Positions 33,223-45,452 of a stretch of 64,000 nucleotides of DNA are shown piece after piece. Position 1 is the stretch's first letter, and each line of letters begins with the position of its first letter. A program made the position numbers and the translations under genes. The notes under the pieces are model-generated. The model was not told the DNA's origin. It ran no database searches and saw only the letters and a program-made list of their open reading frames with translations. Origin of the DNA: Amblyomma americanum (taxonomy: Eukaryota; Arthropoda; Arachnida; Ixodida; Ixodidae); NCBI RefSeq assembly GCF_052857255.1, contig NC_135500.1, forward strand, positions 45,696,772 through 45,760,771, in the 5' to 3' direction.

Positions 33223-34867
33223 ATGTCTCACCAACACGCCCAAACAACCACTTTGCAAGTAGCAGATATACGCATCCCACCACGGCCACCCAGCCCAAGA
33301 GAGACGTCTTACACGTCGCTATGATCTCGGAGTTGTAAAAAAAGTTTTGTTTAGAAATGGTAAACCGACACCTCAAATAGTGACTCGACAACTGATCAGA
33401 GGCAGAGGTGATTTAATGTAAGATTGCGTTGGAAAAGAAGCACGCTGCTTAGGAATACACAAAAACAAAGTAGGAAACGAGATACCCAAAACGCAGGGCA
33501 ACCAGCAACTGTGGAACATGGAACACGTGAAAAAGGAGAAAACATGAAAACGTGTTATGAAACGCTCTATGAAGGCGTTTCGGTCGGTCGTTATTTTGTG
33601 GCAATGAAATTCGTTATCGGGACCTCTGTTTTGAAATTCTGGGCAGGTTTTTCACCTGGAACAGACCGTATGAATCTGGCATTTCGATCTTCTTTATCCG
33701 TGAGAGCAATTCACGAGGCGCTGGAGTGTGCACCTTGTTCTCCGAATTTCATGATGTACGTGTCTAATATCTCACGCGTCAGACTGCCTTTCGAGTACTG
33801 GTAGGATGACTGTTTCATTAAACTTTGGAATCACACTACTTGCATATTTTACAGTCACCGGCCAAATTTGCCAGTCGAACTTCCTTGTATTTTTACGATC
33901 TAATAGTCTTCCTTTGACGCATTGTCCAAGGGCCACTGTAGGCCTTTCCGCATGAAAGCGGAACCCTCTGGCCAACCCCGACAGAGCAACGGATATACTG
34001 AAACTTGTACTTAATGTTGCATGCCTTTGCCTGACCTTTGCATCTTGTCTTGGTCATGTGTTTCCACATTTGTTTCAGTTTTACTAGGGCTGATATCACG
34101 ACCTTGATTGCTTTTTGTTTTTTTCCTGCATCCTTTGAGTCCGTGCGACACCTTAAGTATGCAAGCTGTTTGGGCTATTGGCTTCTATTCTGCCGCATGC
34201 TGCTCAAGCCTCCTCTTGCCAATCAGTGTTCATACGCAATTTTCAGCTGCTGTTACAACTAGAGCTTATGGGTAGCAAATAATTCATCGTTGTTTCATAT
34301 GAAGCTGCAGGCTGTTTTCAGTGTAGTGTTCACAAGACTTCTTGACAGCTTGCATAATGAAATTGATGGTAATGTTTCTTGACAAGTTTACAATATCTTC
34401 AGTCATGCGCCAGTACTTTTTTCTCCCATGTTCTTGTATAGCCGGCAGGTGTGGCTTCCGTTGCAGGTAATGCGCCGGTCAAAGTTATGAAGGCCGTATG
34501 GACGCCGTCGTGGTGACTGGGTGGTTATGGTGCTCAGCTGCTGCTTGATGTTTGTTGGCGAGGTTTGGATATTCTGGCAGAAATTAGCGTTGTTACAGAG
34601 GCCACTTCTCAGGCGCCAGAAATTGCTGCACATTCGAGCATTTGCACCTTTAAGTTTTAAGGAAAGCACCGTTTGTCTGCGAATTAAGTTGTCTCTTTGG
34701 CAACTAGCCGATTCTGCGCATGCTTTTCCGTGTTTGAACAAATGAACGTAGGCTGTTCCTGCGGGGAAAGATCACTGGACCTTCACCTATATTGTATTGA
34801 GAATTTCACCGATGGCTGAAATGAAAAAAAAACTGGTTTTGTTAATGTGATATAAAACACAAAAACT
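33223..34867. other. No recognised feature
   Basis: 1.6 kb of AT-rich sequence. ORFs up to 126 codons are present but carry no recognisable domain. Confidence 0.3.
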
Positions 34868-35220
34868 TGAAAAAGCGTTTCCCTAGATAAGTCAAGTCAA
34901 GGTTATTTCAGCTTTTGTCTTACAAAAACTCTGGGTGACGAAAAAAAAGTGGTTCGCAATGACCGTTTAACGCAATTAACGCAATTTGCAGTAGATTTAG
35001 TTTTTGTCCAATCATCAACCTCGCACTAAGTGATGTCATATCCGCTGCTAAAAACTGCCACTCTATGGTGACACCATCAGCGCCACGAATTTGTTTTTGC
35101 GAGCGAATTAAAATATTAAAAACCGCAATATACACGGTACGACCGATGCTAATAGCATCACTATAAATTATTCTATGCAGCCAACAGGCAAAACAATGCA
35201 CTGAAAATGCGTTTCGGGGC
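34868..35220 (-). mobile_element. Possible LINE 3' end
   Basis: On the minus strand the end reads AAATAACCTTGACTTGACTT, like the short repeated tail (CTTGA)n that closes some LINEs. No protein fragment is recognised upstream, so support is weak. Confidence 0.25.
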
Positions 35221-35494
35221 CACTTTAATCAAGTTCCAGTACAGTGCAAAGTGAGGGTAGCTGTTATTCCAACCTTTAAAAAGCTTTTGGTGCTTAGGGC
35301 TGCCGTAAGGGCTCCACTGCACGAGTGAGAAGAAAACCTCGTTGCGTGATCACGTTTGGCAAATACCATACAAGTGAAGGCAAAAATGCATTTTACATTT
35401 AGGTGATAATAAATAATCCTATTATTTTTTTATACATGTTAGATATGCTCACACAACAAATATGTTTGGTGCAAGTTACTAAATCGGAAACGTA

Positions 35495-35578
35495 GTGGCA
35501 TTAGGATGTGTTCCCTCCTTTTGCCCTGCCTCAAGGGCAAGAACTATGTATTACCTCAATAAACTTTAACCTCAACTT
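35495..35578 (+). mobile_element. Possible LINE 3' UTR and tail
   Basis: CTGCCTCAAGGGCAAGAACT followed by CAATAAACTTTAACCTCAAC: a polyadenylation signal followed by a short repetitive end, a common LINE layout. There is no coding part. Confidence 0.3.
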
Positions 35579-35949
35579 CAGACGTCGAAGAGAGGAAGAG
35601 TTCCAAGATGGTGATCGCCTTGTGAGATAGCAACCGCAAACATGCCATAATTAGTCCGCGGTAAAATAACAATCTTCCCAAAATTCCATCCCTCCTCTTT
35701 ATCCCTGCCTCAGTTGTCGCCTTGCCCGGGTGATCGCCGGGGTCAGTAGTACGAGCGGCGAATGCTAACACTGGAATACAACCGAGTGAAAATAACTTTT
35801 TCATATATGCCGGCCCTGTCTACAGTTTAGGGACGCAGTATTTAACAAAAAGCATCCTCCGAAAGTCAAGCGTCCCAGCTTTTATTCTTCATGACCTGTT
35901 TGTAAAGGAGCCTCCGCTATTTTTGAAAAATTTCAGGCTCGTGAGTGTA

Positions 35950-36745
35950 CATGCGTGTATTTGTATCCTTGTCAGTGTAGCAATTGTGCCAGCTCTCCAA
36001 TTCCATATCTTTCAAGTGTAAATGATCTTTGTGTTCATCTTGACTGCACCGTGTCCTGGAACAGTCATTTGGCTAACATTTCCGAAAGGCTGCCAAAAAT
36101 AGCTTGCCTGGTATATTCTATTAAAGCTTTATGCCCCAATAAATAATATCACATGCATTGGTGTACAGTATGCTGTAATATGGAAGTTTTTTTTTTACTT
36201 GTGCTCAGTTTTTCGGCGCAACACGGTTGATTGCTTACAGAAATCGACAGTCCGTGCTCGGATGTATGGTGTGCCAATAACCAACAGTTCGTCTTTTTCT
36301 CGTGTTCGCTTATGCCTTCATTCACGTTGTCATTTAAAGAAAATGTTATTCTTAGGTATATGTGGAGTAAGGATTTGTGCCTCCCATATGTTCCTGGTCG
36401 AGCATTATGGCCAAGCGATCGTTTTATTCTGTCCAGAGTACGGACAAGATATGGTGAACGTGTTTGTGATTTCAATGTGCCAAGTGGGTTCCACGACCTA
36501 CCAAATAGTGTTTTCTCTTCAAGCAGCCGGAAAGACGTGAAGTATGTTATCTTAGTTTAAAAAAGCGCAGTATTTTTTTCTGTCATTTCTCTCTGCTTTT
36601 TATTCCTGCCTATCCCTTAGTTTTACTCTACTTGTTTTGCGATGTGAACTGAAAGTGCCGTATGCTCTGACTTGACCCTGCTGCCGGGCACTGCCCCACA
36701 ATGCTTCTGTTGGCTTGAACACGCCCGCATATGTACTACGACATT
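35950..36745 (+). mobile_element. Decayed LINE ORF2 C-terminal region
   Basis: The first frame (35955-36146) reads SSVNDLCVHLDCTVSWNSHL then ANISERLPKIACLVYSIKAL, the post-catalytic RT segment 'YLGVHLD..LSW..H'. After a gap the next frame (36231-36560) reads RVRTRYGERVCDFNVPSGFH then DLPNSVFSSSSRKDVK, the usual end of such ORF2 proteins. A 3' UTR-like part with CTGCCGGGCACTGCCCCACA follows. The family differs from the I/R1-like copies. Broken by stops. Confidence 0.6.
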
Positions 36746-36929
36746 TCACCAATATAGATTTTATTATTATCAAGTCATGACTCTAGTGGTTCAGTCAAAT
36801 AAAATATGCGATGGCCCCTATCTGCGCTTGTCCTTTACAGCCTTTCGCGATCTGAGCATTTGTGAGCAACTTAAGGGAAGGGAAGCTGGCGGGAATGTGC
36901 GTTTCAATGTAGAAGACGATTACCTGGGC

Positions 36930-37183
36930 TATAGCCAGATAGAGCTCAAGAACGCAGCGACAAATGCCCCTCAATGGAGGCCCTCCAGCCAGTGGCGCCG
37001 ACCGCTACTCATGATCTCGTGGCTAGTGTGCTTAATCCCTAAGTGTGATATCACAGGTGACTCTAAGGTAACTTCGTGAAATGGGACAAACCGTGACGGT
37101 ATGAGCACTGGTCGACGCTGTTGGCTGCAGGGCCTCCATTGTGGGGCATTTGCCGCTGCACTTTTTAGCTGTATCCGACTATA
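36930..37183. repeat. Imperfect inverted repeat
   Basis: Arms 36930-37003 and 37110-37183 are inverted copies at roughly 80% identity; the shared core is CAAATGCCCC.CAATGGAGGC. The loop of ~105 bp contains a further short palindromic TGATATCACA. It is probably two copies of a short repeat in opposite orientation or a foldback element. Confidence 0.7.
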
Positions 37184-37199
37184 TAGAAGCGTGTGGACT

Positions 37200-37935
37200 A
37201 ATAAAGTTTTTGTCATACGTTCATGATCATGTTTACGAGCTTCTGCGGGCTTATATTCTCTGCATTCATATGCAGCCGGAACATATAATTGAGCACCGCG
37301 ATTTAGCGCCATGAGTGGAGTGCAACGCGGTTTCCAGAACGTTCTGACTTCTGCTATATTTCTTGTTATCAGCGATTGGGGAATGGCGAGCTCTCCCGCC
37401 TGCAAGGAAGGTGCGCGCCTCCTGTCGGGCAGCCCTGGGCTTTAAGGTAACGCGCGTTCACGAAAGCTAACCGTCCACGAATCAGTGCTAACCAGGTCTG
37501 CCCACACTGCCAGCACCAACTCACTTGTGCCTTGCGCGTGTATACAAAACTTTCCCAATGTGTCCATGCCTTATCTGCGCACTAAGGTTGCACTAATTAT
37601 TGCGATTAAGTTCTGCCCGGCACAAATGTGGATAGCGTATTTATACTTAAAAAAGTATATAAGAGCCTAACAGCATTGCACAGGTTACATTTCGCACCAT
37701 AGTTATGAGAGCAAAGTAACACGCGCCAGAGATTCAGGAGGCGTATTCAAAGATCACGGGCAGAAGAAATCAGCCTTGCACTTTGCTTTGCTACTAATTC
37801 CTTATTCACATGTGTATGTACAGTCAGGTTGACTTTTAATTTCCAGCGATTCTTAAACTTGGTGATCATGCTTTCTCCAGTTTTCGACGCTTGTGGAATG
37901 TGCACTTGGCAGCAGCGCGTGCGGCATATAGGCGA
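37200..37935. other. No recognised feature
   Basis: No coding or repeat signal is recognised. Confidence 0.3.
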
Positions 37936-37938
37936 ACC

Positions 37939-38250
37939 GTGTGACGTTTTTCTTGGCATTGTTGCAGTCTCTGCTGTACCACTTGCCCTGCGCCTCACTT
38001 TCAAGCCTCGTGCAGAAGATAACGGCCAAGATACCTGCACAAGCGCAGCATGCCCACCGGGAGAAGCTGCTATAAAAGCAGCTGGAGGACATCGCCGCGA
38101 CCGCTTGTCAACAGCGCGGGCGGGATAATTAGACGCATCGTGTGACGGTTTTCTTGGCAATGTTGCAGTCTCCGTTGAACAATCTACCCTGCGCCAGCGC
38201 TGATTTTCAAGGAGGTTCGTGCAGACGATAACGGCAGGGGAGAACTTGAA
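37939..38250 (+). repeat. Tandem duplication, ~200-bp period
   Basis: GTGTGACGTTTTTCTTGGCA..GTTGCAGTCT at 37939 recurs at 38139, and the phrases CTGCGCC, TTTCAAG and CGTGCAGA.GATAACGGC follow in both at matching spacing. The second unit is cut after the last phrase. The repeat includes the splice acceptor of the exon-like segment 38016-38132, so an exon start has been duplicated. Confidence 0.7.
38016..38132 (+). pseudogene. Exon-like segment, terminal, one internal stop
   Basis: After AG at 38014-38015 the frame reads KITAKIPAQAQHAHREKLL, a TAA at 38073-38075, then KQLEDIAATACQQRGRDN and a TAG at 38130-38132. The helical, charged peptide resembles the coiled-coil style of 27832-27981 and 32909-33072. 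The internal stop points to a pseudogene. Part of it is repeated in the tandem copy after 38215. Confidence 0.3.
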
Positions 38251-39089
38251 GCGGGAGCTGGTTTTCGATCCTTAGGGTTGCACCTTCCGGGGTGCGATAC
38301 GACAGTTGGCTTGCTTATATCGAGTTCATGTGAACCGGGAGTTGTAAAGTTCGGCTGATCTTTCTCATCTCGATTCCCTGACTCAATCCGCCGCTGTCGG
38401 GTTCATGTAAACGAAGCACTGTCATAGGGTTCTCTCACGAGTTGGCAACATGCGCCTAGAAAGCTTGGGATGTTTCCCGGTTTCCCGCGGCAGCGTGCTA
38501 TTGCGTCAGTTTCCCTACTGTTGATACGTTGCAATTCGAGCCGCAAGCAGGATTATGACAGTTAATTACACTGGTGTGACAGTTATAATTGTGGAAAATG
38601 AAACGTGCCGGGCGATTTTGAAGAGCATCTATCGATTGTATTAGACATGCCTAAAGTAATGGGCAGCAGAAGCGTGTACCGGAGTCAGATGCAACAAATA
38701 AGCGAGCAAACTAAATAAGTGAGCAGCAAATGCTTCTCCAAGAAGGCTCTCTGACTAGTGAGCCTGGCAAGTTATCAAAAAGGAACGGTAAACCTCACTG
38801 CACCTACCGATGCCAACTTGGTGGGTGCAGGTGTCACTAATGCAAAAAAGAAACATTTAAGAAAAATTTGAATTCTTGGTAGTCAATTCGGTTCGTCACA
38901 CAAGTCCTCGGAACGCTAATTTCATTTGAGTGAACTTTACATAAAGCGAACACAACCTCAGAGTGCCTAAAGTTCGTTGATTGGCTATTTGCGCAGTACT
39001 AGAAAGATTCAGATATGATGCTTCAGAGCCACGCTAGTACTATATTTGTTGGGGCATACTCGTATAATACTCGTATAATTACAGCGCAA
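38251..39089. other. No recognised feature
   Basis: No coding or repeat signal is recognised. Confidence 0.3.
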
Positions 39090-40140
39090 CGGCTTCAGAC
39101 CAAAGAAGACACACAGAAGGAAGGGTGGAATGGACAAACACAGCGCTGACTCTCAACTGTTTATTCAGGGCCAAAACACAAAGCTTTTATATACTCTCAG
39201 ACCAGCGCAGGTGCAAACACGGACAAGTACACGTACACGTGCTGCAAATATAAAAAAACACCCGCTCATGCGCGCAAGGTACATTCACGACAAGCCCTAA
39301 TACACGTGAGGACTCATCATACACATCACTTACGCATAACTTACACAATTTCTCTCATTCTTTATAAAAGAGCTTGTAAAATTTCGAGTGTAATCACACT
39401 ACTGCCCTTTCGGAGAATCTTTATATCATGAAGACATAGAAGACATATGCAGTCCCTGCAATTTTTAGAGAAATTTGTCCTCTATCTTTATAGCCTCATG
39501 AACGCTCATGCTCACCTGCGCGATCATTTACGTAGTGTCCTGTCTGGTCTATATAGGACTTTCCACATGTGAGTGGTATTTTGTAGACCACTCCTGTCGC
39601 GTATCTTACAAAGGGCTTCGCGTGCCTTTATCCACAATTACTTTTCCTCTCTGTATGCTTTGCCGTGCGTGAACACAGCTGGCCTAGCCTCTTTGGTGCT
39701 TAGAGCACCATCGGTACTTCGTACCTGCTGGCCACTTCATGTTATGCGAGATCTTGTGTACGTAAGGCATCACAACAGGTTTCGTAGCATTGTTTGTAGC
39801 CCTTTTGCGGGCTTTTCCTTTCAACTTCTGGAGCAGGGTTTTCACTTATCGCCGTCCCGATCGCACAGGGATAGCCTGCGGCCACCAATCTTGAAGTATA
39901 ATTTCCAAAGCTTTCACATGATCATTCAATGCTTGCACGACCTGAAGAGCGCTGACTCCAGGCAAAGGGTAGCAATGGCTCTCTTGACAGTTATGCGCGG
40001 GTTTCTTCTAAAGTTAGGGGCTCGGCCCCTGAATAAATAAGTAGATAATCTGTGCTCTTCCTGAGCTATGAGTTCTTCTTTTTTGTGCAGTGGCTTTAGC
40101 GCAATAAAACATGGCTTCTGTAGGTTTAAAGCCACCTAGA
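39090..40140 (-). mobile_element. Decayed Penelope-like element fragment
   Basis: On the minus strand: RT C-terminal wording (PNFRRNPRITVKRAIATLCL; YEVPMVL.APRRLGQLCSRT) runs into a GIY-YIG endonuclease, GVVYKIPLTCGKSYIDQTGH (39540-39603), in which the YIG Gly has become Asp, then NDRAGEHERS. The 3' flank (39090-39180) contains AATAAACAGTTGAGAGTCAG and GCGCTGTGTTTGTCC, an end sequence I associate with these elements in ticks. The RT palm is missing. Stops are frequent. It faces a plus-strand Penelope fragment at 40500. Confidence 0.75.
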
Positions 40141-40499
40141 TTCTTCATTTTCATGTCATGGTACTTCCTTTTGTTCTGCTCCTTTAACAAAATTTAAAAA
40201 ATCAACTACATATTTAAACTTTTTAAAACCTTCCTGTCGTGAAAGACATTCGTCAGGGCTATCAAAAGAAAATGAAAGGAAATGCGAGCGAAAGGGCACA
40301 AAATCAATGGTACTGTGGAGAGTTGTCGACATTGTTGAAGGACCCCGCGATGCCTGGTGAAGAAAGTGGCGGCCAGTTCACGGACGCGTCAGCTTCGCGA
40401 GGCAACCATGGGTGTTCTGTGTGGAAGCGATAACCACTTCCTCTTCCAAAACTTGACACGTGCGGTGGCGTTACGGTATGAAACCTCTTGTGTTACATT

Positions 40500-40857
40500 A
40501 AGCGCACAATATCACGCACACCCTAAAGAAAGTGGCCAATAAGTACGCAGTACCTTTGATGTTCTCCGCTCCCAGGAAGCTAGGACAGCTCTGGTCTTGC
40601 ATGACAGAGAGTGGCAGACAAAGTGGTTGTTGCAAAAAGCATTTCAAGCTCTTTGTAAAATGTGCGGAAGGACGGCTGTACGAAATGCCACAAATTGTGG
40701 GAAGGCCTACATAGGCGAGACAAAACGCTGTATAAATTATTATGCAGGGCATTCTCTGGGGGTTAAGGAAAGGAGCACGAATTTCACAGAGAATTGCAAA
40801 ACGGGCATGTGTCGACCATGTCTGCATGCGGTGATTCGTGGTAGGGAAGAACATTAA
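40500..40857 (+). mobile_element. Penelope-like element fragment, endonuclease end
   Basis: The frame at 40532 reads KYAVPLMFSAPRKLGQLWSC and CCKKHFKLFVKCAEG; after a frame change GKAYIGETKRCIN (YIG at 40708-40716), HSLGVKERSTNFTENCKTG and HAVIRGREEH to a stop. This is the RT/endonuclease junction and the GIY-YIG domain of a Penelope-like element, same family as 39090-40140 and in inverted orientation to it. Confidence 0.75.
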
Positions 40858-41959
40858 ATCAATTGAGAGTTTGCGTTCGCCCTGTCTTTCTTAGTGTCGC
40901 GCTTTACAAAAAAGCATGCGAATAATATCACACTGACAGACAGTAAATCGGTGCCAAAATTCAGGCCTCCTCTAGGCGATGTCAGTGCAGCAGTGCAACC
41001 ATAGAAGTATAAAGGTGTTATATCGTTAGGTTGGGGTAGGCTTGATGTAAAATTCTGGGAAATATATATATATATGGCGGCGCGCGTATAACTGAAAAGT
41101 TCTTAATTTTCCTAATTATTATTGTGCGGATTTTATGAACGCTCAAATTTCTCGTGCGTGGTATAGTCTTCGTATATATTGAATATCATGATATGTGTTG
41201 TGTATATAGGTACGTTATGTTTTTATGGTTCCACGGCACCATATGCGCAGATACCACTTTGTATGTTTGGGTGTGGCCTTCATCCAGACTACGTTGCTAT
41301 AGATTGATTTTTATGCTGGACAACCAGAAGTGTGTAAGCGGCAAAACTGGTTTTGGCAACATCAGGCAGGATCTCGGAGTGGCGGCTGGGCACAACTGCC
41401 CACGACGCGTTCTTGTAACCTTGTAACCCGCTTCCGGGGTTTGGCCGCACGCACTAAGATCGTGGCGGCCGCAGCTGTTTCGTCATCATCAATTCTGCAT
41501 TCCTTGCAGGACAACAGCCGCCTTTAACCCGCATCCGCCGGCGCCTCATCGCAGTGGATTTCCAATCCGCATTCTCCAGCATACGCCTTTTTCCCACGCG
41601 GCTCAGTCTCCTTTCCGGCTTTGGGAACGACGCTGCTCATTAGCTCTTGCTCGCATTATCTGGCGGGTGGCGTTTGAACCATTCTCGAGTTGAAGCCCCA
41701 TGCGATGACTTTTATAACGCGTGCGCACGCTGTTAATTCGGTGCACACGAATGCAGCCGATTCAGTTGCACTTCGCCTCGACCTCCCCTGCCAGCAGCGC
41801 ACGAGAAAAGCAATCACAGTCGCAAGCTTAACCGAAACAAGGCTTTAATTCGTGTTCGATGCGGCTGCACTGAGCTTTTAAAGCAAGGGTTGCAAACATC
41901 GTCAAAGTGCCGGTATAGTAGAATCTGAGGTGCGTTGCATGGAGAGAAAGCGTACGCAA
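40858..41959. other. No recognised feature
   Basis: Includes a short (AT)n run at about 41062-41076. No gene or element is recognised. Confidence 0.3.
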
Positions 41960-42330
41960 GGCGTTTGATTGGCAATTAGCGCTTTGTCTCTAACTCCGCT
42001 TTCAACACGCCGGTACATCCAGTGCTTCAAATATATTTCAATGATCATTAACTCACCGCTCCTTATTGCAACGAACACGCATGTTACCTTTTCTGCTGCT
42101 TTATCTACTAGGCGCCACCACTGTTTAAACATTTCTCCACTTTGCGCGCGGACTGATAGGTACAATTTCAGGTTCTTCCCATATACCATCGAGTGCTGGA
42201 ACTCCCTGCGTGGTGAAATTCGTTCACTTCCATTTCCGCAATTTTTGGCTGCCGCTGAATGTTCCTGGCGGCCTGGTTTCTTCATATTATATTGTATTTT
42301 GTTTCAGATTCCGAGGTAATCCGTGTGGGT
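41960..42330 (+). mobile_element. LINE ORF2 C-terminal fragment
   Basis: A 116-codon frame ends with ARTDRYNFRFFPYTIECWNS then LRGEIRSLPFPQFLAAAE, the well-known extreme C-terminus of Jockey/CR1-like LINE proteins (YSFFPRTI..WN.LP). No upstream RT is present, so it is a short 5'-truncated insertion. Confidence 0.7.
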
Positions 42331-42939
42331 GACATAACATTTTCACAGGAATGAACGTTTAGTAGGCTCTTGAATTCTATTGTGGTGTTACTATAGACTA
42401 GTATATCAATATTAGGGTCACCACCTAAAATCAACTGATATTTGTTCATGTTGACAAATTCTAAGAATGAATCTAAAAATCAAAAGAACTAAGTAGAACT
42501 ACTACCGGGTGTCCGATAGCATACAGAAAATATCCGCGCGCCAGGCCTAACTGTAAGTACTTCATAACAAAGTGCTATATATACAACAATATTCGAGGAG
42601 CATTTCGGACTCTAAATCATTCTAAAGTAACATAGAAACCTCTCCCCCTCTTCTAGCAGGACGGTTCACATAGTAACACTTGTATGTTGGAATGATAAAC
42701 ATCGTCTACACTGGCAAACCAAGTTTCCGAAAACATACCATTAAAGCGTGTTTCCACTCAAGCGAAAAAACAGTCAAGTTCGTCATGCTTGTTTCATCCA
42801 GACCTCAGATTAAAATAAATGCAGGTGCAACATTGCGAGTTATTACAATTAACGAAACTACTGAAGTCACACAAATCGACTGGATCAGTGAAAAAGGATG
42901 CCAATGAGAAAAAAGTTACACCGCTTTTCAACACAAATT
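42331..42939. other. No recognised feature
   Basis: AT-rich sequence between LINE fragments. No feature is recognised. Confidence 0.3.
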
Positions 42940-43765
42940 ACTTGCTTTTCAGTTTGTGAAGATCTGCTTCACAATGAATGACGATTGCAGGATCACGTTC
43001 TTTCTAACAAACAATTTTCTATTCCGGTGCCAATGGAAGCTGTAACCATTGTCATCTGCCCAACCCTTTGCATAGCGCAGGAGCTCGCGACTTTGAACCG
43101 TCATATTCTCGGCCACTGAAACCTCCGACTTGGCATCGCTTATAGCTGTCGGCTTTGAAACCACATGTCACGCATTGAGTATAGTGAAAAACGTACAATG
43201 ATCACATCATTCAATGTGAGTTCTGCTAAGTTCACAGAGTTCGCTACATCATTTTATCTTTTCCATCAGGCTCTCATCTTTAGTCACATGTATGCCGTGC
43301 ATCTCAAGGTTTAGCTTTCTACTACGCCATTCGAGGTCGTGCACTGTCATTTTCAAGGAGTGAATCTCATTAGCATGGGAGCTCGTCTCAAGCTCATTTA
43401 CACGTTTCTTCAAACTACTTTTTGACATAGTTGAATTGAAAGCTTCACTTCATCGACTTGCATAGGTAGGCCAGCGAGAGCATCAAGCTTTTCACCTATA
43501 CCGGCTAAAAATCTAGCAAGTTCAGGTTCCATACTGATTTGTCACATTCGTCTTTTGTTTTGCGACAATCTGGACATCGCCACGTCTTACGACCTTTGTC
43601 ACCTTTAGACTTATATGTTGACTCAGATATTTCAGAGCAATCACCAAGATGATACGTGTACTCACATTCGGCACTCTTGATGGTGCGTCCTTCATTTGGT
43701 AGGCATTCTTTGCAGGAAGAGCATATCTCTGGCAGGATGGCCTTTGGTACAACTATTTTACATAC
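42940..43765 (-). mobile_element. LINE ORF1 remnant with PHD-type zinc finger
   Basis: On the minus strand, from about 43760: CSSCKECLPNEGRTIKSAEC, EYTYHLGDCSEISESTYKSK and TWRCPDCRKTKDEC. The Cys/His spacing (C-X2-C ... C ... H-X2-C ... W-X-C-X2-C) is that of a PHD/RING-like finger used as the N-terminus of ORF1 in some arthropod LINEs. After a decayed coiled-coil region, ELLRYAKGWADDNGYSFHWH and RKLFVRKN (43164-42949) give the C-terminal domain of ORF1. Numerous stops. ORF2 is absent. Confidence 0.7.
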
Positions 43766-43903
43766 ACGTTTGAAAACAAAAAAATGTTTCGCGCAACACC
43801 ACCAAAGAGAGCATAGCGAAGAATACGGTCATAGTAAGCAACACGGCAGCAGCGGTGGTGGTAACCGACAAAACGTTAAGCAGAAGAGATTTGTTTTACC
43901 AAC

Positions 43904-44120
43904 CTGGAAGGCGAAAAAGAAATAGATAAGGTGGGCGTCCTTTCACCGCCGTCGCTGTCGTTTGTGTGACTCGTTTACAGCTCGGCCAGGAGAAACAGTG
44001 GCGCGGAAGTCTGTGACATCGCACTGAGTTGTCTTGAAGCCGGGGTAGCAGGGTCTGCGTCAAAATCTGGAAGGCGAAAAAGAAATACATAAGGTGGGTG
44101 TCCTTTCATCACCGTCGCTG
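43904..44120 (+). repeat. Direct duplication, 163-bp period
   Basis: CTGGAAGGCGAAAAAGAAAT at 43904 and 44067, each followed by ATAAGGTGGG.GTCCTTTCA and CCGTCGCTG. The second unit is cut short. Confidence 0.85.
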
Positions 44121-44145
44121 CCGCTCGTTAAGAGCGTTAGCTCTT

Positions 44146-44289
44146 ACTCATCACGTTTTGAGATTTCTTCGGTGTCTGCTACCGCCCTTGATCACAGCGT
44201 CATCTGTGGCAGAAACTACTCATCACGTTTCGAGATTTCGTGAGGTCTCCTACCACCCTGAGATCAAAGCGCCATCTGTGGCTGCAACT
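44146..44289 (+). repeat. Two tandem 72-bp units
   Basis: ACTCATCACGTTT.GAGATTT at 44146 and 44218, each ending GCATCTGTGGC-like sequence (GTCATCTGTGGC, GCCATCTGTGGC). The two units differ at several positions. They directly follow the 163-bp duplication, so the 400 bp here are built of nested repeats. Confidence 0.8.
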
Positions 44290-45452
44290 ATAAAACAGCG
44301 CATCTCACATTGAGACCTGTAGCCCCATCTACAATAGCATTGCAGAAACAACCACCTGCCGAATGCCAATGATGACGTCACGGTTAAATACGGTGGATAG
44401 AATTGGAACTATATGAGTATGACGTCAGGGGACGAAATGGCGGCATAGTTTCGGCTTGTCGGATCTAATATGACGGCCATTAAAATTGGTTATGCCCTCT
44501 CATCTCTTCCCCAAAGTACGCTCGTATCCAAGCTTTTAAGAGCTTTAGCTTTTACTACTTACGTTTGTCAAGGACGCCTCAGTTTGCAATGAAGGTCAAA
44601 TGGACCAGAGCTGTTACTACGTAACCACACCATATCAGACAGCAACAGTAGGCGCGTAGCGCCGAACTTGGATCCTATACTTTTGATTCGTAATATACAT
44701 GCCAGTACAGCGGCCATCGAAATGCCCCCCTCTGGGACCAAGATTTGCATAAAATTTAGGGGCACCCGTTTGCAGCACAATGTTAGCACTGTTGTCAAAA
44801 GACTTCGCATGTTCCTGAGGATAAAATTACTAATTTAGATTAGCCCTAACTTAAGTGTGGAATTCGCACCGACGACATTTCCGCCCCCAGACCGTGCATT
44901 CCGGGGACCATCAGACGGCCGTTACAGCCAAACCATTTGTCGGAGGATTTCCGGGTGGTGTGAAATGATTCATCGTGTCATGGTGCACATGTTTATAACA
45001 TTTATTAACTGATACAAAGAGGATATATACCTGGTATAGCGAAGGTGGCTGTAAATCGCAATAGTGCAAAATCCATGTGGTAGATGGCGATGCGTGTGTG
45101 TTAGGAAAGGAAACATTCGCGGATGCTTGGATTTGTTCTTCTCCACGTCTGCTGTGCTCAGCGATGTAAACTCTTGAAGCCCCCGCAGCTAACGCTCTTA
45201 AATTGAACACCGGAGCAGTTTGGAGGACAGTTTTTTCTTGCAACTTTGAAATTGGATGGAAACGTGTAAGGGAAACGTAGGACCAGGGACTTTGAGTTTG
45301 CAGTTATGAAAAGCGGGTCGGGAATGATGTTTGCGGGTGAAAAGGTATGCAGCGAGTTCAGGAACTGTTGTTGAGCAGTGACGTGCTCTCGCTTCCAATC
45401 TTCGTGCAATAGAATTTGCCGCCTCGTTGTACTGACATCTTGTAATATGGCA
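44290..45452. other. No recognised feature
   Basis: No coding or repeat signal is recognised. Confidence 0.3.

Noticed and set aside
43904..44289. CRISPR-like array
   Set aside because: There are only two units each of 163-bp and 72-bp repeats, units are adjacent rather than spaced by unique spacers, and the DNA is eukaryotic.
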